In this document: in pieces, positions 1 to 10,000 of the stretch | Layout of the letters: the number at the start of each line of letters is the position of its first letter | How positions within the stretch are numbered: the first letter of the stretch is position 1 | Origin: Pleurostoma richardsiae | Taxonomy: Eukaryota > Ascomycota > Sordariomycetes > Calosphaeriales > Pleurostomataceae | Length of the DNA: 64,000 bases | Direction of reading: 5' to 3' | NCBI GenBank assembly: GCA_030052745.1 | Contig: JANBVO010000020.1 | Location: 372,001 to 436,000, forward strand | Notes under the pieces: model-generated | Told to the model about the DNA's origin: nothing | The model's input: only the letters and a program-made list of their open reading frames with translations | The model's database searches: none | Program-made: the position numbers and the translations under genes

Positions 1-1400
1 TCCAGGGCGGGGAGGAGGCGCGTGACGATGTCGGAGAGGAGGGCTGCGCCGGTAAATGAGCTGGTCTCGTTTCCGGCGACGAGGATGGTGATGACGACGT
101 CGTAGTCCGGCACCAGGGCGAGCATGGAGTGGTAGTTGCCGAGGTCGCCCGACTTGGTGTACACCTCGATGAGTCTCTTGTCGGAGGTGAGGTCCGCGGA
201 GCGGTAGATCTCCCAGACGTCGCCGAGCTGCGTTCCTGGGGAGGAGGTGGATGTTCGGGGCTTGAGCCACTTCCTCGTCTGGACGGGGCTGAGGAGGGTG
301 TTGTCGAGGATGGCGGTGGCGAAGCGTAGGAGGTCGTTGGTGGTGGAGTAGTATGCACCGGTTCTGACCCATGCCGGTTTTAGTAGCCTCTTTAACGGAA
401 GGCAAATGAGAGGTAAGGAGGAACTCACGGGTCTTCAAAACCGATATCACTTCCCCAGAAGGGGTCGTCGGCCAGGGCGAAAGCTTCGCCCTCCGCCCCG
501 GGGATGCTGCTTAGGGCCGTCGTATTCATCCCCAGTGGGTCGAGGATCTCCTCCTGCACGAATGTCTCGAAGGTTGTGTTCGAGACGGATTCGACGACCA
601 GAGCCAGGATTGCATAGCCGATGTTTGAGTAGACAGGGGAGGTAAAGGGTGCAAAGACGACGTCGTGGTTACCGAAGCCGCGGTAGAAATCGCTGCTGTT
701 GCAGGGCGGAATACCGAACAAGCCAGCGCAGTTGGGGGAGAAGGAGGCGTTGACGGTCGGCAGGCCGAGGGCTGTCCAGTTGATGGGGTAGTTGGTGAGG
801 TCAGTGGCAACTGCATAACGTGGTCAGCTTGTTCATTCTTATTGTCTGCAGGTCTGAGAGCTCACAGTCAACACCAATGCCCGAGAGGTGGGAGGCCAGC
901 GAGCCAAGTGTTATGTCATCCCAGGCCGGAGCGAGGAAGCCAGGGGCACCCACGGATCTCGCCATGCTAGACAGCTCAGGAAGATATTTCAAAATCGGAT
1001 CATCCAGAGAGATCCCAGGAAGCTTGAGGATTGCCAGCATCGTAAAGAGCTTGGTCGAACTCCCAATGCGGAAGACCGTATCAGGGTCTACCTTTGTCGT
1101 TGCTCCGGGGCTGAGAACGGGCGGCGTGTATTGCTTGAGTATCAAGGGAAGATTTTCGTGGATAGATCTGACGCCTATTGACACAGCAGAGAACTCGAAC
1201 TCCGAAGTCATGTTATCAAAGTCTTCCACGATGCTGACTATGGCGTTCTGGACATCAGGACTCTTGCTCGGCGATGTGGAAGCGGGAAAGACAGGACCGA
1301 ACGGCGGACAGTGACCCGTCGCTGAAGCTCCACCGAGAGTGATCATCGCTGAACCCAGCACCAGGGCGTGAAGAAAGTGATTATAGAGCCTGGTCGCCAT
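1..1400 (-). CDS. Secreted beta-lactamase-related serine hydrolase (3' end cut by window)
   Basis: Three exons are visible: 1400-866, 810-429 and 363-1. Introns are 811-865 and 364-428, both GTGAGY donors, and the gene runs off the left edge. The protein starts with a hydrophobic signal peptide (about residues 1-27). It then carries the beta-lactamase/penicillin-binding-protein signature: SSTK (SxxK nucleophile) in a GSSTKLFT context, and a YSN triad residue set in VYSNIGYAIL. The family includes class C beta-lactamase-like esterases and peptidases, which in fungi are usually secreted hydrolases of unknown substrate. Several N-x-S/T sites fit secretion. The final exon, with LLRFATAILDN and a GDLGNYHSML segment, fits the family's C-terminal half. 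The stop codon is outside the window. The family call is firm; the substrate is unknown. Confidence 0.85.
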
Positions 1401-2649
1401 TCTGAGGCTTGCCTGTTGTTATATAGGGCAGATTAGAGATTTGGTCGATGTATAGAGCCATATCGCGTCCTGTAAGTGAAGTGAAGAGCCTGGATTTTAT
1501 ATAGACAGAACCTCTGTAATAGAACGCATGGACTACTGCTGCGTAATGTTACTTGCCGTCGCACTCAGCCCCCGATGCTGTCATAGAGGAAGGCTCATAT
1601 CAGTATTAGTCGTAGGACTTCCACATCCTAGGCCCCCAGAAGATTGTTGAGAGACTCAGCCAACGTAGATCGCGACTTCGCGAGTGATCCTTCTGACCAG
1701 GAGGCTCAGCTGCGGTGGGTCGGCCATAAATGCGAAAGGGCCAATCGCGTGTAAGACACCCATGGATTCTCTCAACCTCAAGTAATGAATCCCGACTCGC
1801 TCAAGGGAAGCTGACGAGCTGTTTGCCGGGAAGTCTCGGCACTGCCTGGATCCCATGACTGGCGGTGAAGCTCATGGTCTTCGGCTTCATAACACATTGT
1901 CCGTAAGAAAGAAAATAACGAGACAAAAAGAAGTGGAAGACACAATTTTCACTTTCATCCATTCCGACCATTCGACAGGGGCATCGGATTCGTATTCACT
2001 ACTCCCGTTTGTTAGGGCATAACGCCGCTGCACTCCTGCGCTGTCTGAATAGGTAGGAAGCTTTAACGATGTATGACCGAGGGCGGCGAGGGGGTTCCTA
2101 AAATGCCCCTCCAGCACCAACGGTGGCCACAAAAAAGCGCCCTGATCATCATGGCAGCATCCATAAGGCATCCTCGACAGTAGGCTCGGTAGCAATCAGT
2201 AGCATTATTACGTGACTGAAGCTTAGGGATCTCGACCGGCTACCGAAAATAGGGGGGAGAAATAGTTAGGGGGGCGCCTTGGCGCGGCGGGGCGGTGGCC
2301 TGAGGCTCTAGGCCAGGCATTTATAGTTTTCTGCCCCTTGCAGGCCGAACATCGGGGCAGCCGACCTCCCGCTCTCTCTCTGGCACCACCCCCAGAACCC
2401 CATGCTGCAGCCCAACAACACAAGACGTGCATGTGGTCGGTCATACCTTCAGCTCACGGTGGCAGGATACTTAGAACCTAGAGATTGGTCAGAGCCAAAG
2501 CGCCGTGGGTCGGTCTTATTCCTTCAGTTCATCTCCGACTCCCTTGAGCACTGCACATCCAAGCACACGCACGACGTGCAAGCATCCATCCGATCATCGA
2601 GTAACCAGCCACTTACGACTGCTTACAAGAAACTCGACAAGTCACCTAA
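1401..2649. other. Divergent intergenic region
   Basis: This 1.25 kb lies between two genes transcribed away from each other. Short open frames here have no recognisable domain or coding character. Apart from the TATA-like site at 1496-1503 I see no feature. Confidence 0.5.
1496..1503 (-). promoter_or_regulatory. TATA-like element of the beta-lactamase-like gene
   Basis: TATATAAA reads on the minus strand about 100 bp upstream of the ATG at 1400, a suitable place for a TATA box. Position and sequence only. Confidence 0.4.
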
Positions 2650-3792
2650 ATGACATCTGGGGCTTCTACTGCCCCAGCCCTCCATGACTGGGCAGAGGAT
2701 GAGGTGATGAGACGTCTAGCCCGCAGCTCGCCAGACGTTTGGAACTCTATGCTTGAAGAAACAGGCGTCGTCAATGGTCTCAACTTATGCCGCAACCCTT
2801 CGTCTTCAGCCGGAGACCTCGACAGACTTTCAAGTGAGACGCTTATCCTGATACTGCAGCACCTCGATCTACAAAGCCTCTGCAGATTCATGGCCGCATC
2901 GTTTCGCGCAAAGGAGTTAGTAGAGTCGATGCTTATATATCAGAATCTGTTGAGGCATGCATCCTCGGCTCTGATTGTCCTTGGGAAAACAAACTTGGCT
3001 GGGCATCACACTGCGTTGAACCTACATGCTGCTATGTCATCAGAGGATTGCGTGTCCTGTCATCGGTTCGGGGCATTCCTTTTCCTGCCAACCTGCGAGC
3101 GTGCGTGCCTCAACTGCCTGCATCGCAATATGCGCTTCTGGGTGCTACCGGCCAAAGAAGCCGGGGAAACCTACCGAATACCGCAGAAAGAGATGCACCG
3201 GCTTCCCGGCATGATGTCAATCAAAATTGGAAAACTGCGTGGACGTCGCCAGAAGCTAGTCAGCGTCAAGCTCACCCGGGAGCTCGGTCTAGCTATTCAT
3301 GGTTCACAGCAAGCAATGACCACCTGGGTCTTGCAATCAGGAAAGATGGGCGACAAACTGAATCAATATAGTTGGTGGGCTGAGGCAGGGGAGAAACTTC
3401 TGGAGTGGAATACCGACGACCCTCTTCCTCCTCCTCGAAGTGCTTGCTGGGGTAGAGCTTCGATGAGATTCCCACACTTGCGGCGCGGTGTAGTTGATCC
3501 CGGTTACTGGTGTGAGGGGTGTAGATTTCGAAGACAGCAAATCAGCCAGGTCTCCAACTATAGTCATGGTATGGACTACATCGGAAAGTCACCAGAAGAA
3601 GAGAAAGAGCTTGAGGTACGTCACAGGGAGGAGTTGCGGGAATGGTCAAGGTCTGGGCTGAAAGACCATGTCCTCACTTGTATTGGAGCACAGGAGCTGG
3701 CAAGTCTTCCTCCAGTAGTCTGGCCCAAGATAGGCCAATCACTGGAAGTCGTGCAACGTTGCCCTCTTTCTATGTACTGGGCTAGAGAGTAA
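2650..3792 (+). CDS. F-box domain protein
   Basis: An uninterrupted 380-residue frame begins at the ATG at 2650. Residues about 56-92 match an F-box (LSSETLILILQHLDLQSL, then a helix). A paired-cysteine block follows (CVSCHRFGAF...ERACLNCL), which is common just after the F-box in fungal F-box proteins. The rest has basic patches and a second CEGC motif. F-box proteins link substrates to SCF ubiquitin ligases through Skp1; the substrate here cannot be read. The stop (TAA 3790-3792) lies inside the last codons of the convergent transcription-factor gene, giving an 11-nt coding overlap. Confidence 0.8.
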   Translation: MTSGASTAPALHDWAEDEVMRRLARSSPDVWNSMLEETGVVNGLNLCRNPSSSAGDLDRLSSETLILILQHLDLQSLCRFMAASFRAKELVESMLIYQNLLRHASSALIVLGKTNLAGHHTALNLHAAMSSEDCVSCHRFGAFLFLPTCERACLNCLHRNMRFWVLPAKEAGETYRIPQKEMHRLPGMMSIKIGKLRGRRQKLVSVKLTRELGLAIHGSQQAMTTWVLQSGKMGDKLNQYSWWAEAGEKLLEWNTDDPLPPPRSACWGRASMRFPHLRRGVVDPGYWCEGCRFRRQQISQVSNYSHGMDYIGKSPEEEKELEVRHREELREWSRSGLKDHVLTCIGAQELASLPPVVWPKIGQSLEVVQRCPLSMYWARE

Positions 3793-5378
3793 TGGGAGAG
3801 AGGATATTGTGTGGGTCTTCTTGTTGAATCGAGAGTTGCTCGTCTCTGACTTCCAGACCCTCGCTCGGACTGTAGAAAATGACGCGGATCTGTCTCCTTC
3901 TGCCTCTCTTTGTGTCCGCGCTGAAAATACCAGACTCATGCGGAGGGAAAAGAGCGTCCTTAACTCTCTTCTCACGGGCAATTTCGGTTGTGCTTGCTTC
4001 GGTAGTGCACTCGTCATCACTGGGACTGAGCTCAATATCATGCTCTAGCTCGATGACTCGCCGGCCCAAGCAATACATTTCGTTCACATCCCATAGATTC
4101 TCCCTGACATAGGACAGCTTCTTCAGCAGTCTTAGTGCGATGAGTCGGAGATGCAGCATCCTGCACTTGATGACGACAAAGTGCATCAATGGTAGGAATC
4201 CCATGTCGAAGATGAACTTTGGTCTGGACCACCGCCCTGCCTGATGTGGTATTTGATACTCAGTGGCTGATGCGAGATTTATGATGTCCTGAAATTCGGC
4301 GTTGTGCTTGTCGTAACCGCCCTCGTCGAGGTCGAGAGCCATGTTGACCCAAATCTTCAGGACGAGGCATTGCATCAGGAGGCGAGCAGCTGCTATTGAG
4401 TCTGACCCTGAGTTTGTGTCCAGTAACGAGGCTTTGAGGAAGTTGCGATGCCACGAATCAAGAGATAACTCGAGTCTTCGTTGCTCATGGCGGAGTTTGG
4501 GTGGAATGCTTGACTGGGGATTTAGCCCGTACCGGTACGCATCTCCAGAGCGTATGAAACGCATAGACCGGCGCGCCAGAGAGTCCCAAGAGTGCATTGC
4601 AGCTTCCCTGGAGCTGAATGAATGAGAAATCCCCCCATATGGATCTTTGAGAGCAGGAAACGACTCCACGGTACTCCCGAAGAACAGCGGCACGATACTC
4701 AGGCGACGCAGGACGGGAAGTAGATGCTCCTGGATCCAGGGGTAAGTCTTCGCGGCCTTATTGTAGATCTCGACACCGTGGCGGCAATGCTCCGTGGCTA
4801 GCTTTTCGTCCCCCTGCAGGTATTCGATGCAGATGAACAGGATGCAGACCAACAGGGTCAGGGACTCCTCCGTCCGGGACACCAGTAGCTCGTTGATGGC
4901 TGCGTTGTAGTTCTGCAGGACAAGATGGCTCTTGGGCGAATGAGCTAGCGTCGGTTCCGGCTCGTGGAAGTTCTCATACAGGGCACTAATGGCAACCACA
5001 GCGTGCCTGACGGAAGGTTCATACTGGCTGAACTGCAGCACGAGCTTGTTCCAGAAGTACGGCTCCGCAAAGCTGCTCAAGGCGGGGCCAACCACCGCCT
5101 GGAAGAACTTCAGCGCCCTCGCCTCATCCGGTGACGCTACTACGGACCCAGGTTGCTTCGAGTCCGACATTAATGACTGCTTAGGAGGGGGGTAGCCGTC
5201 ACAGGTGCGACCAGTGCTTGTACATCTTTGACAGCTCGGTTTGGCTTCGTCACACTTGACCTTGCGGATTCTGATACTCTGCGTCAGCCCTCCATTCTTG
5301 ACAGAGCCATGGAGGGCTCTAGACATACTTGCATGTATAGCACCCTGTCCTGGTCTTCCGACTCCCTTTCCGAGCCAT
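3782..5378 (-). CDS. Zn(II)2Cys6 transcription factor
   Basis: There are two exons, 5378-5329 and 5270-3782, with a 58-nt intron at 5271-5328 (GTATGT...CAG), giving 512 residues. The start at 5378 is fixed by the zinc cluster. Exon 1 supplies MARKGSRKTRTGCYTCK and exon 2 continues IRKVKCDEAKPSCQRC, so cysteines fall at about 13, 16, 23, 30, 33 and 40. A start at the internal ATG (5326) would lose the first two zinc ligands. The remainder is helical and resembles the fungal-specific regulatory domain, but no target can be inferred. The stop at 3782-3784 overlaps the convergent F-box gene. Such proteins bind CGG-type DNA sites in the nucleus. Confidence 0.9.
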
Positions 5379-5953
5379 GACTCTAGGATCTACGAGGCGT
5401 ACGTGCCGCTATTCCTTAGCACACTATACACGCTGAAGTATCTGGGTTGGCTTGTCGGGCTCCGCTAGTGACTTCATGGAGAGCCGAAGCAGTGGTGTGC
5501 GAGCAGCGGCCGTGGTTGTTTTGTGCGGAGCCGAAGTTGTTGAGGAGCGTTCAGCAATACTAAATGCGACTGTTGTGGAGATTCATCCATCAATGCGAAC
5601 AGACCAATCAGCCAGGGACAGATCCGCGGAACACTGCAGGCTGAAAGGGGGCGCAGTCGATCCCATCAACTTCAGCCCGAACAAGCTAACCAAGCATTGA
5701 AATTAGGGCTTCTCTTATACTTGTGCGTAAATAGTGACCAGTTGTCAAAGTTAGGTAGATGAGGAGCCCTCGATAGTTGAGTGTGAAGCAAGCAATCCTT
5801 GCTGATGAGACCGTTTTATTACTTCTTCCTGCATATAATGCCACGGTCATAACCCCTTATTCTCCCTTCTTGAACGGATTCACCGCCCAGGACATGGGAT
5901 ACTAACGCATAGAGCAACACACATCGACAGCTTAGCCGACCGTCTTATTTTCT
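5379..5953. other. Intergenic: promoter of the Zn2Cys6 gene
   Basis: This 575 bp lies between the start of the regulator and the 3' end of the sulfotransferase-like gene. An open frame at 5452-5700 on the plus strand has no domain or coding character. Nothing else is recognisable. Confidence 0.4.
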
Positions 5954-6784
5954 CTACGTCCAGAGGAGCCGCTGCACCCACGACACCGCCTCCTGAACCA
6001 AGCTGGGCACGTAGATCCAGCTCGCCCACAGCCCTCCCAGCAGCGCCGCCCACGACACCAGACCCCTGACGACCAGCACCGCCTTCAGCAGCTTTATGGA
6101 ACCGGCGTCGTTTAGATGAGGATACTTCACCCCCGGCGCCGGCGCCGGCCTGCCCAGGAACTCGCACAGCGCCGGGTACCCGTCCTCGGCGCGGAACTCG
6201 AGCACCTGCCGCCCACGCAGCGCCGCCTGCTCGCGCACCCAGGCGTTGTACCCCTCGTACGCCTCCTCGGAGGGGAACGCGCAGCCGCCGGCCATCCGCC
6301 CCAGCATCGGCCCCGCGACCTGGTGCACGCGCCAGTGCAGGCGGTCGGTCCGCCACAGCAGGCAGGTCAGCAGGTACGTGCGGCCGGCGAAGAACTGCAG
6401 GCCCGCGTAGCTGGCGGCCCACTCGCGCGCGGAGCCGCGCTGGTTCAGGACCACGGCGGCGCCCGGGTGCATGTCCATGAGGTCGGCGGTGAAGACGACG
6501 CCGGGGAAGTCGCAGGTGGCCGCGCAGCCGGCGAAGAGCCGGCGCAGCAGCTTGTGGCGGCGCGCGCGGTCGGGCTCGCGCATGGCGTCGAGGCAGAGCT
6601 GCAGCCGGTCGGCGTGGGGCGCGACCCGCGCCATGTGCATGCAGGGGGAGAGGCCGAGGGCGGGCGACTCGAGGGCGGCCTGCAGGGAGGAGGTCGCGCA
6701 GCGGGGGAGCCCAGCGGCGATGACCTCTAGCTGGCGGTCGCCTGGCCGGGTGTCCTTGGCTTGGTCGTCGCTGAGGAACCGCAT
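5954..6784 (-). CDS. Sulfotransferase-like P-loop protein
   Basis: A single exon encodes 276 residues from the ATG at 6784. Residues about 25-34 read GLPRCATSSL, the 5'-phosphosulfate-binding loop of PAPS-dependent sulfotransferases (usual form GxxRTGTxSL). Further family features are DLMDMHPGAAVVLNQR (the strand before the 3'-phosphate site), AREWAASY and a GRQVLEFRAEDGYPALCEFLG segment that matches the C-terminal core. A hydrophobic C-terminal tail with repeated Trp (about 235-276) could anchor it to a membrane, as in fungal NAD-epimerase-type sulfotransferases. The gene is clearly more G+C-rich than its flanks. Substrate unknown. Confidence 0.8.
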   Translation of the reverse strand: MRFLSDDQAKDTRPGDRQLEVIAAGLPRCATSSLQAALESPALGLSPCMHMARVAPHADRLQLCLDAMREPDRARRHKLLRRLFAGCAATCDFPGVVFTADLMDMHPGAAVVLNQRGSAREWAASYAGLQFFAGRTYLLTCLLWRTDRLHWRVHQVAGPMLGRMAGGCAFPSEEAYEGYNAWVREQAALRGRQVLEFRAEDGYPALCEFLGRPAPAPGVKYPHLNDAGSIKLLKAVLVVRGLVSWAALLGGLWASWIYVPSLVQEAVSWVQRLLWT

Positions 6785-7432
6785 GTTGACCTGATTGTCG
6801 CGGTGTAATGTCCGGTTCGGCGTGCTTGTCGCATGTGCCCGCGACCTGACTGAGTCAAGGTGAGAACAAGGGCCATCTTTATAATATTTATGCAGGGAGG
6901 CACTGAGTAGGCACGATAAATGGAGATGAGGGAAGCCACATGGGCTGTTGAGGATTCCTCTGACGTAGCGCGCTTCGATGAGGGATCGTCACTCCAATAC
7001 CGAGAGGGCTCGTTTTCAGCTATTTGCCCCACGGGGTAAGGATTGGCGGACAAACGAGTTGTGCTGCAGGGGCAGTAAGACCTAACATTCGACGGCGTGC
7101 AGCGCGCTGGACGGATCAAGGAAGGTCGCAGCGATAGACGACTCCTTCGTCTCCCCTGGCGAGCCTGGCGTTGGGGGTTTTGCGCATCTTCCCCCCCAAC
7201 TCTGTAAACCAAAGGCTAGCAGCCGTCATACGCAAGTATGGTCCCCTTATTCCCTAGTGGGGAGAAGACACCCTTGTCCGCCTTCACTCAACGACGGATA
7301 AAAGAGGGAACCATCAAGTTCGGCATCTTGACTTTCACATAACTAGAGACTGGATACTCTCCCGGCTCACTTAATGAACACCTGAGCAGCCGTATCATGC
7401 GGTTGGCCTTGCCAGCTCCGGGGTGCAGTCCC
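6785..7432. other. Intergenic region
   Basis: This 648 bp holds the promoter of the sulfotransferase-like gene and the 3' flank of the alpha/beta hydrolase. No further gene is recognised. Confidence 0.4.
6878..6883 (-). promoter_or_regulatory. TATA-like element, sulfotransferase-like gene
   Basis: TATAAA on the minus strand lies 94 bp upstream of the ATG at 6784 in a locally AT-rich stretch. Confidence 0.45.
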
Positions 7433-8380
7433 TCACCGCATAGCCTTCTCCTGGATCGTCTGCTGCATGTATGGCTGGAGGAACTCTAACCCACACTGAC
7501 GCAAGCCATCAGCGTCATGGCCCACCCCCTCAACTACATCAAGCCGAGCCTCGATCCCGTCACGGGCCCAGAGCTCCTTCAGACGCCGGAGCGTCTCGAG
7601 CCTCCCGTTCTCCATATCTGGCAGCGCCCTCTTCGCTGCCTCTGGGTCGGTGATCTTGAACCGCTTCCGCGCCCACTCCCAGAACTCCTTCCCGCCGTGG
7701 ACACCGACGTCCTCGCTGCCGATGACCAGCTGTATCCCCACAGCCCTGATCAGGTCCTTCCTGATCGGCTTCCCCAAGAGCGCCTCGGCGTCCGCCACGC
7801 CCCGCGGCCAGTCCTGCTCGTCGTCCAGCAGCGTCACCCTCCCCGGGGCACCCACGCTGGCGGCACGCAGCCGCTCGGGGTACATGTACAGGAACCGGTG
7901 CGTGAACTGGCCGCCTCCCGAGACGCCCATCATGAAGACCTTCTCCGTGCCGATTCCGGGCCAGCGGTGCGCCACCTCGTCGAGCATGGACAGCAGGGCG
8001 AGGTCCGAGCGGAGGGTCTTGGAGCGGAGAAGCTTGTACGAGTCGGTGTCGTTGGGCCCGTCGAGGCCAGCGGGGAAGAGCGGGACTAGGACGGCACACG
8101 GCGTGGACTCGGCGAACGGGACCAACTCGCCGTACAGGGCGGTTGTCCTCCGGCCGGTGCCGTGCACGTGGACGAGGAGGGGAAGCTTGGGCAGCGCATA
8201 TGACGGGTGGTCGCCACGCTCGGACAAGGAGGGGTCGGGATTGTAGTGCTTCTCCGGGATGTAAAGTGCATAGGAGACACGCGGGTCGGAAGAGAGAGCT
8301 CTCAGCGGAACATGCCCGACGAGGAAGACGGCCCTGAGGAACTGCGGCGGGACTTGGGCGGTGGTGATGGGCTCGTCCAT
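7433..8380 (-). CDS. Alpha/beta hydrolase
   Basis: An intronless frame of 315 residues starts at the ATG at 8380. The core strand and oxyanion region are LPLLVHVHGTGRR (about 66-78). The nucleophile elbow is GVSGGG with Ser about 154, and a candidate catalytic His sits in EGVGHDADG (about 288). No signal peptide or membrane segment is seen, so a cytosolic or peroxisomal esterase/lipase-type hydrolase is likely. The acid residue is less certain (IGSEDVGVHG region). The substrate cannot be read. It stands alone between two gene-poor stretches. Confidence 0.8.
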   Translation of the reverse strand: MDEPITTAQVPPQFLRAVFLVGHVPLRALSSDPRVSYALYIPEKHYNPDPSLSERGDHPSYALPKLPLLVHVHGTGRRTTALYGELVPFAESTPCAVLVPLFPAGLDGPNDTDSYKLLRSKTLRSDLALLSMLDEVAHRWPGIGTEKVFMMGVSGGGQFTHRFLYMYPERLRAASVGAPGRVTLLDDEQDWPRGVADAEALLGKPIRKDLIRAVGIQLVIGSEDVGVHGGKEFWEWARKRFKITDPEAAKRALPDMENGRLETLRRLKELWARDGIEARLDVVEGVGHDADGLRQCGLEFLQPYMQQTIQEKAMR

Positions 8381-8467
8381 GGCTAGATCTCATCGAACCC
8401 CCAGTGTGTCGAGCCACACCATGTCGTTCTCTGCGGCCTAGAGCAAGCTTTGTTGTGGAGTAAGTCG

Positions 8468-8475
8468 TTATATAA
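8468..8475 (-). promoter_or_regulatory. TATA-like palindrome upstream of the hydrolase
   Basis: TTATATAA, a perfect palindrome, lies about 90 bp upstream of the ATG at 8380. Confidence 0.4.
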
Positions 8476-9822
8476 CACTGAGCGCGCGATATGGGAGCCT
8501 ACGGCCGCCCGCTCCCGCTCCGTGCGTGTGGAGCGATCCGTCCGAAGCGGGGGACTCGGCTTGCCGGTTGCCGAAACCGGGACCGGGGGATCCCATCTCC
8601 ACCTCCGGGCTTCCTTTCTTGTCCCGGGGCCGCCGGTAAGGCTCCGAAACCTCTTCATTGGTGATTTTTTTTTTTGAGAACGTGCAATCAAGCTAGGATT
8701 GTGAGGCTTGTAGAAGCCAAATTCTTAGTACACTGCACGGTCCTTGTCTGTGCAGCTGAGAGTAGCGGTGAGGAAGCGGCCGCTCGCTATGAGGGCACGC
8801 ATCTCGAAAGGACTGCATGTATATAATGAGTGGCGGTCACGCTAGCCGCCTTGTGTATAGAAAATAATATCAGTGGGCACTTATTACCACATCGATAGCC
8901 TTGTACGATGTAAGCATGTCATTCTGTCACGGCTGTCTTGTGACTCGCGGGGTGCAGTGGCCTCTAGCGGTCCAGTTCGTGGACACCGGGCATTTGCGCG
9001 AACAGCAACGCAGCAGTCTTTGTCATGCAGGGTAGCGGAACCCGGCCAAGCCGTTGGATTCGAGGCGCCAGCTCCGAGCCTGAAGGAATGGCTGAGAAGC
9101 GGCCAGCGGGCTCGGCCTTTGCTTGCATGACTGGTGCAGTAGCGGCTGGCATACGTCAGGATTATTGCAGCCGGTGGGTTTATGCATGACATGGCGGAGG
9201 GCTCGCTTGGTCTCTAGCGAGCGAGCGCGCGCACAGCCGGAATCGCTCGAAATATCCCGTCGAGACGATGAGACGCAGGAAAACGGACGGCGGGAGCGGC
9301 GGCGTCCGCGAAGTCCTGTCGATCGGCCATGCCACGTGTCAAGCCGTGCCCCGGCGGTCCGAGCCCCAGCCTGACTCATTGAAAGCCAGAAAGCCAGCCA
9401 GTGCCCAGTCTTTGACGAAGCGCTTGTGGAGTGGTCTGCAGGGGTGAGCGGAGCGTGGGGAATAGAGGCAAGAGAAAGGAGAAGGACGATGGAAGCAGGA
9501 GAACTGCCCCGGAAGTCTCTGTGCTTTGTGAAGTGGCGTGAGTGGCCGCGGGAATCGACTGAAAGGAGGCGCCCAGTGAGAGTTGTCCAGGGAAACGCCA
9601 TGCATGATGACCGTTGCAGCGGCCCTGGCCCTCGGCCTGTGGCCGGCTGTCGGAGCAGGGGGACTGGGGAGGTCCAGGAGGAATACTTGGCTTGTGTGAA
9701 TTGTGCGCGTGGGGTTCAGAGCAGATTTGAGGCTCAGCTCGGATGCCTGGCTCGCCGCATGATAGCATGACAGGATGAGCAGCATAAGGCAAGGCACATA
9801 CAGACCTTACCTAGGTAGGTAG

Positions 9823-10000
9823 CTGATAAGGAGGCAAGCTCAGCCTCAAGTAGAGACCTTATCTACCTGAATACCTTTGGTGTTATGCTTGGAGCCGTGT
9901 TGTCTGCCTACTCGGAGAGGCGGCCAGCCAGTTCTGCCTCCTCCTCACTAGGTACGGTATCTACATAGCAGGCTGCCAGGTGGTAATCTCTTATCGATAA
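9823..10000. promoter_or_regulatory. Cluster of GATA motifs
   Basis: CTGATAAG at 9823-9830, TTATCT at 9859-9864 and the palindrome TTATCGATAA at 9991-10000 (two overlapping GATAA sites) fit the HGATAR consensus of fungal GATA factors. The same stretch contains CCTAGGTAGGTAG near 9810. Sequence matches only; no evidence of binding. Confidence 0.35.

Noticed and set aside
6116-6730. 204-codon plus-strand frame
   Set aside because: Antisense to the GC-rich sulfotransferase-like gene, where GC bias removes stops.
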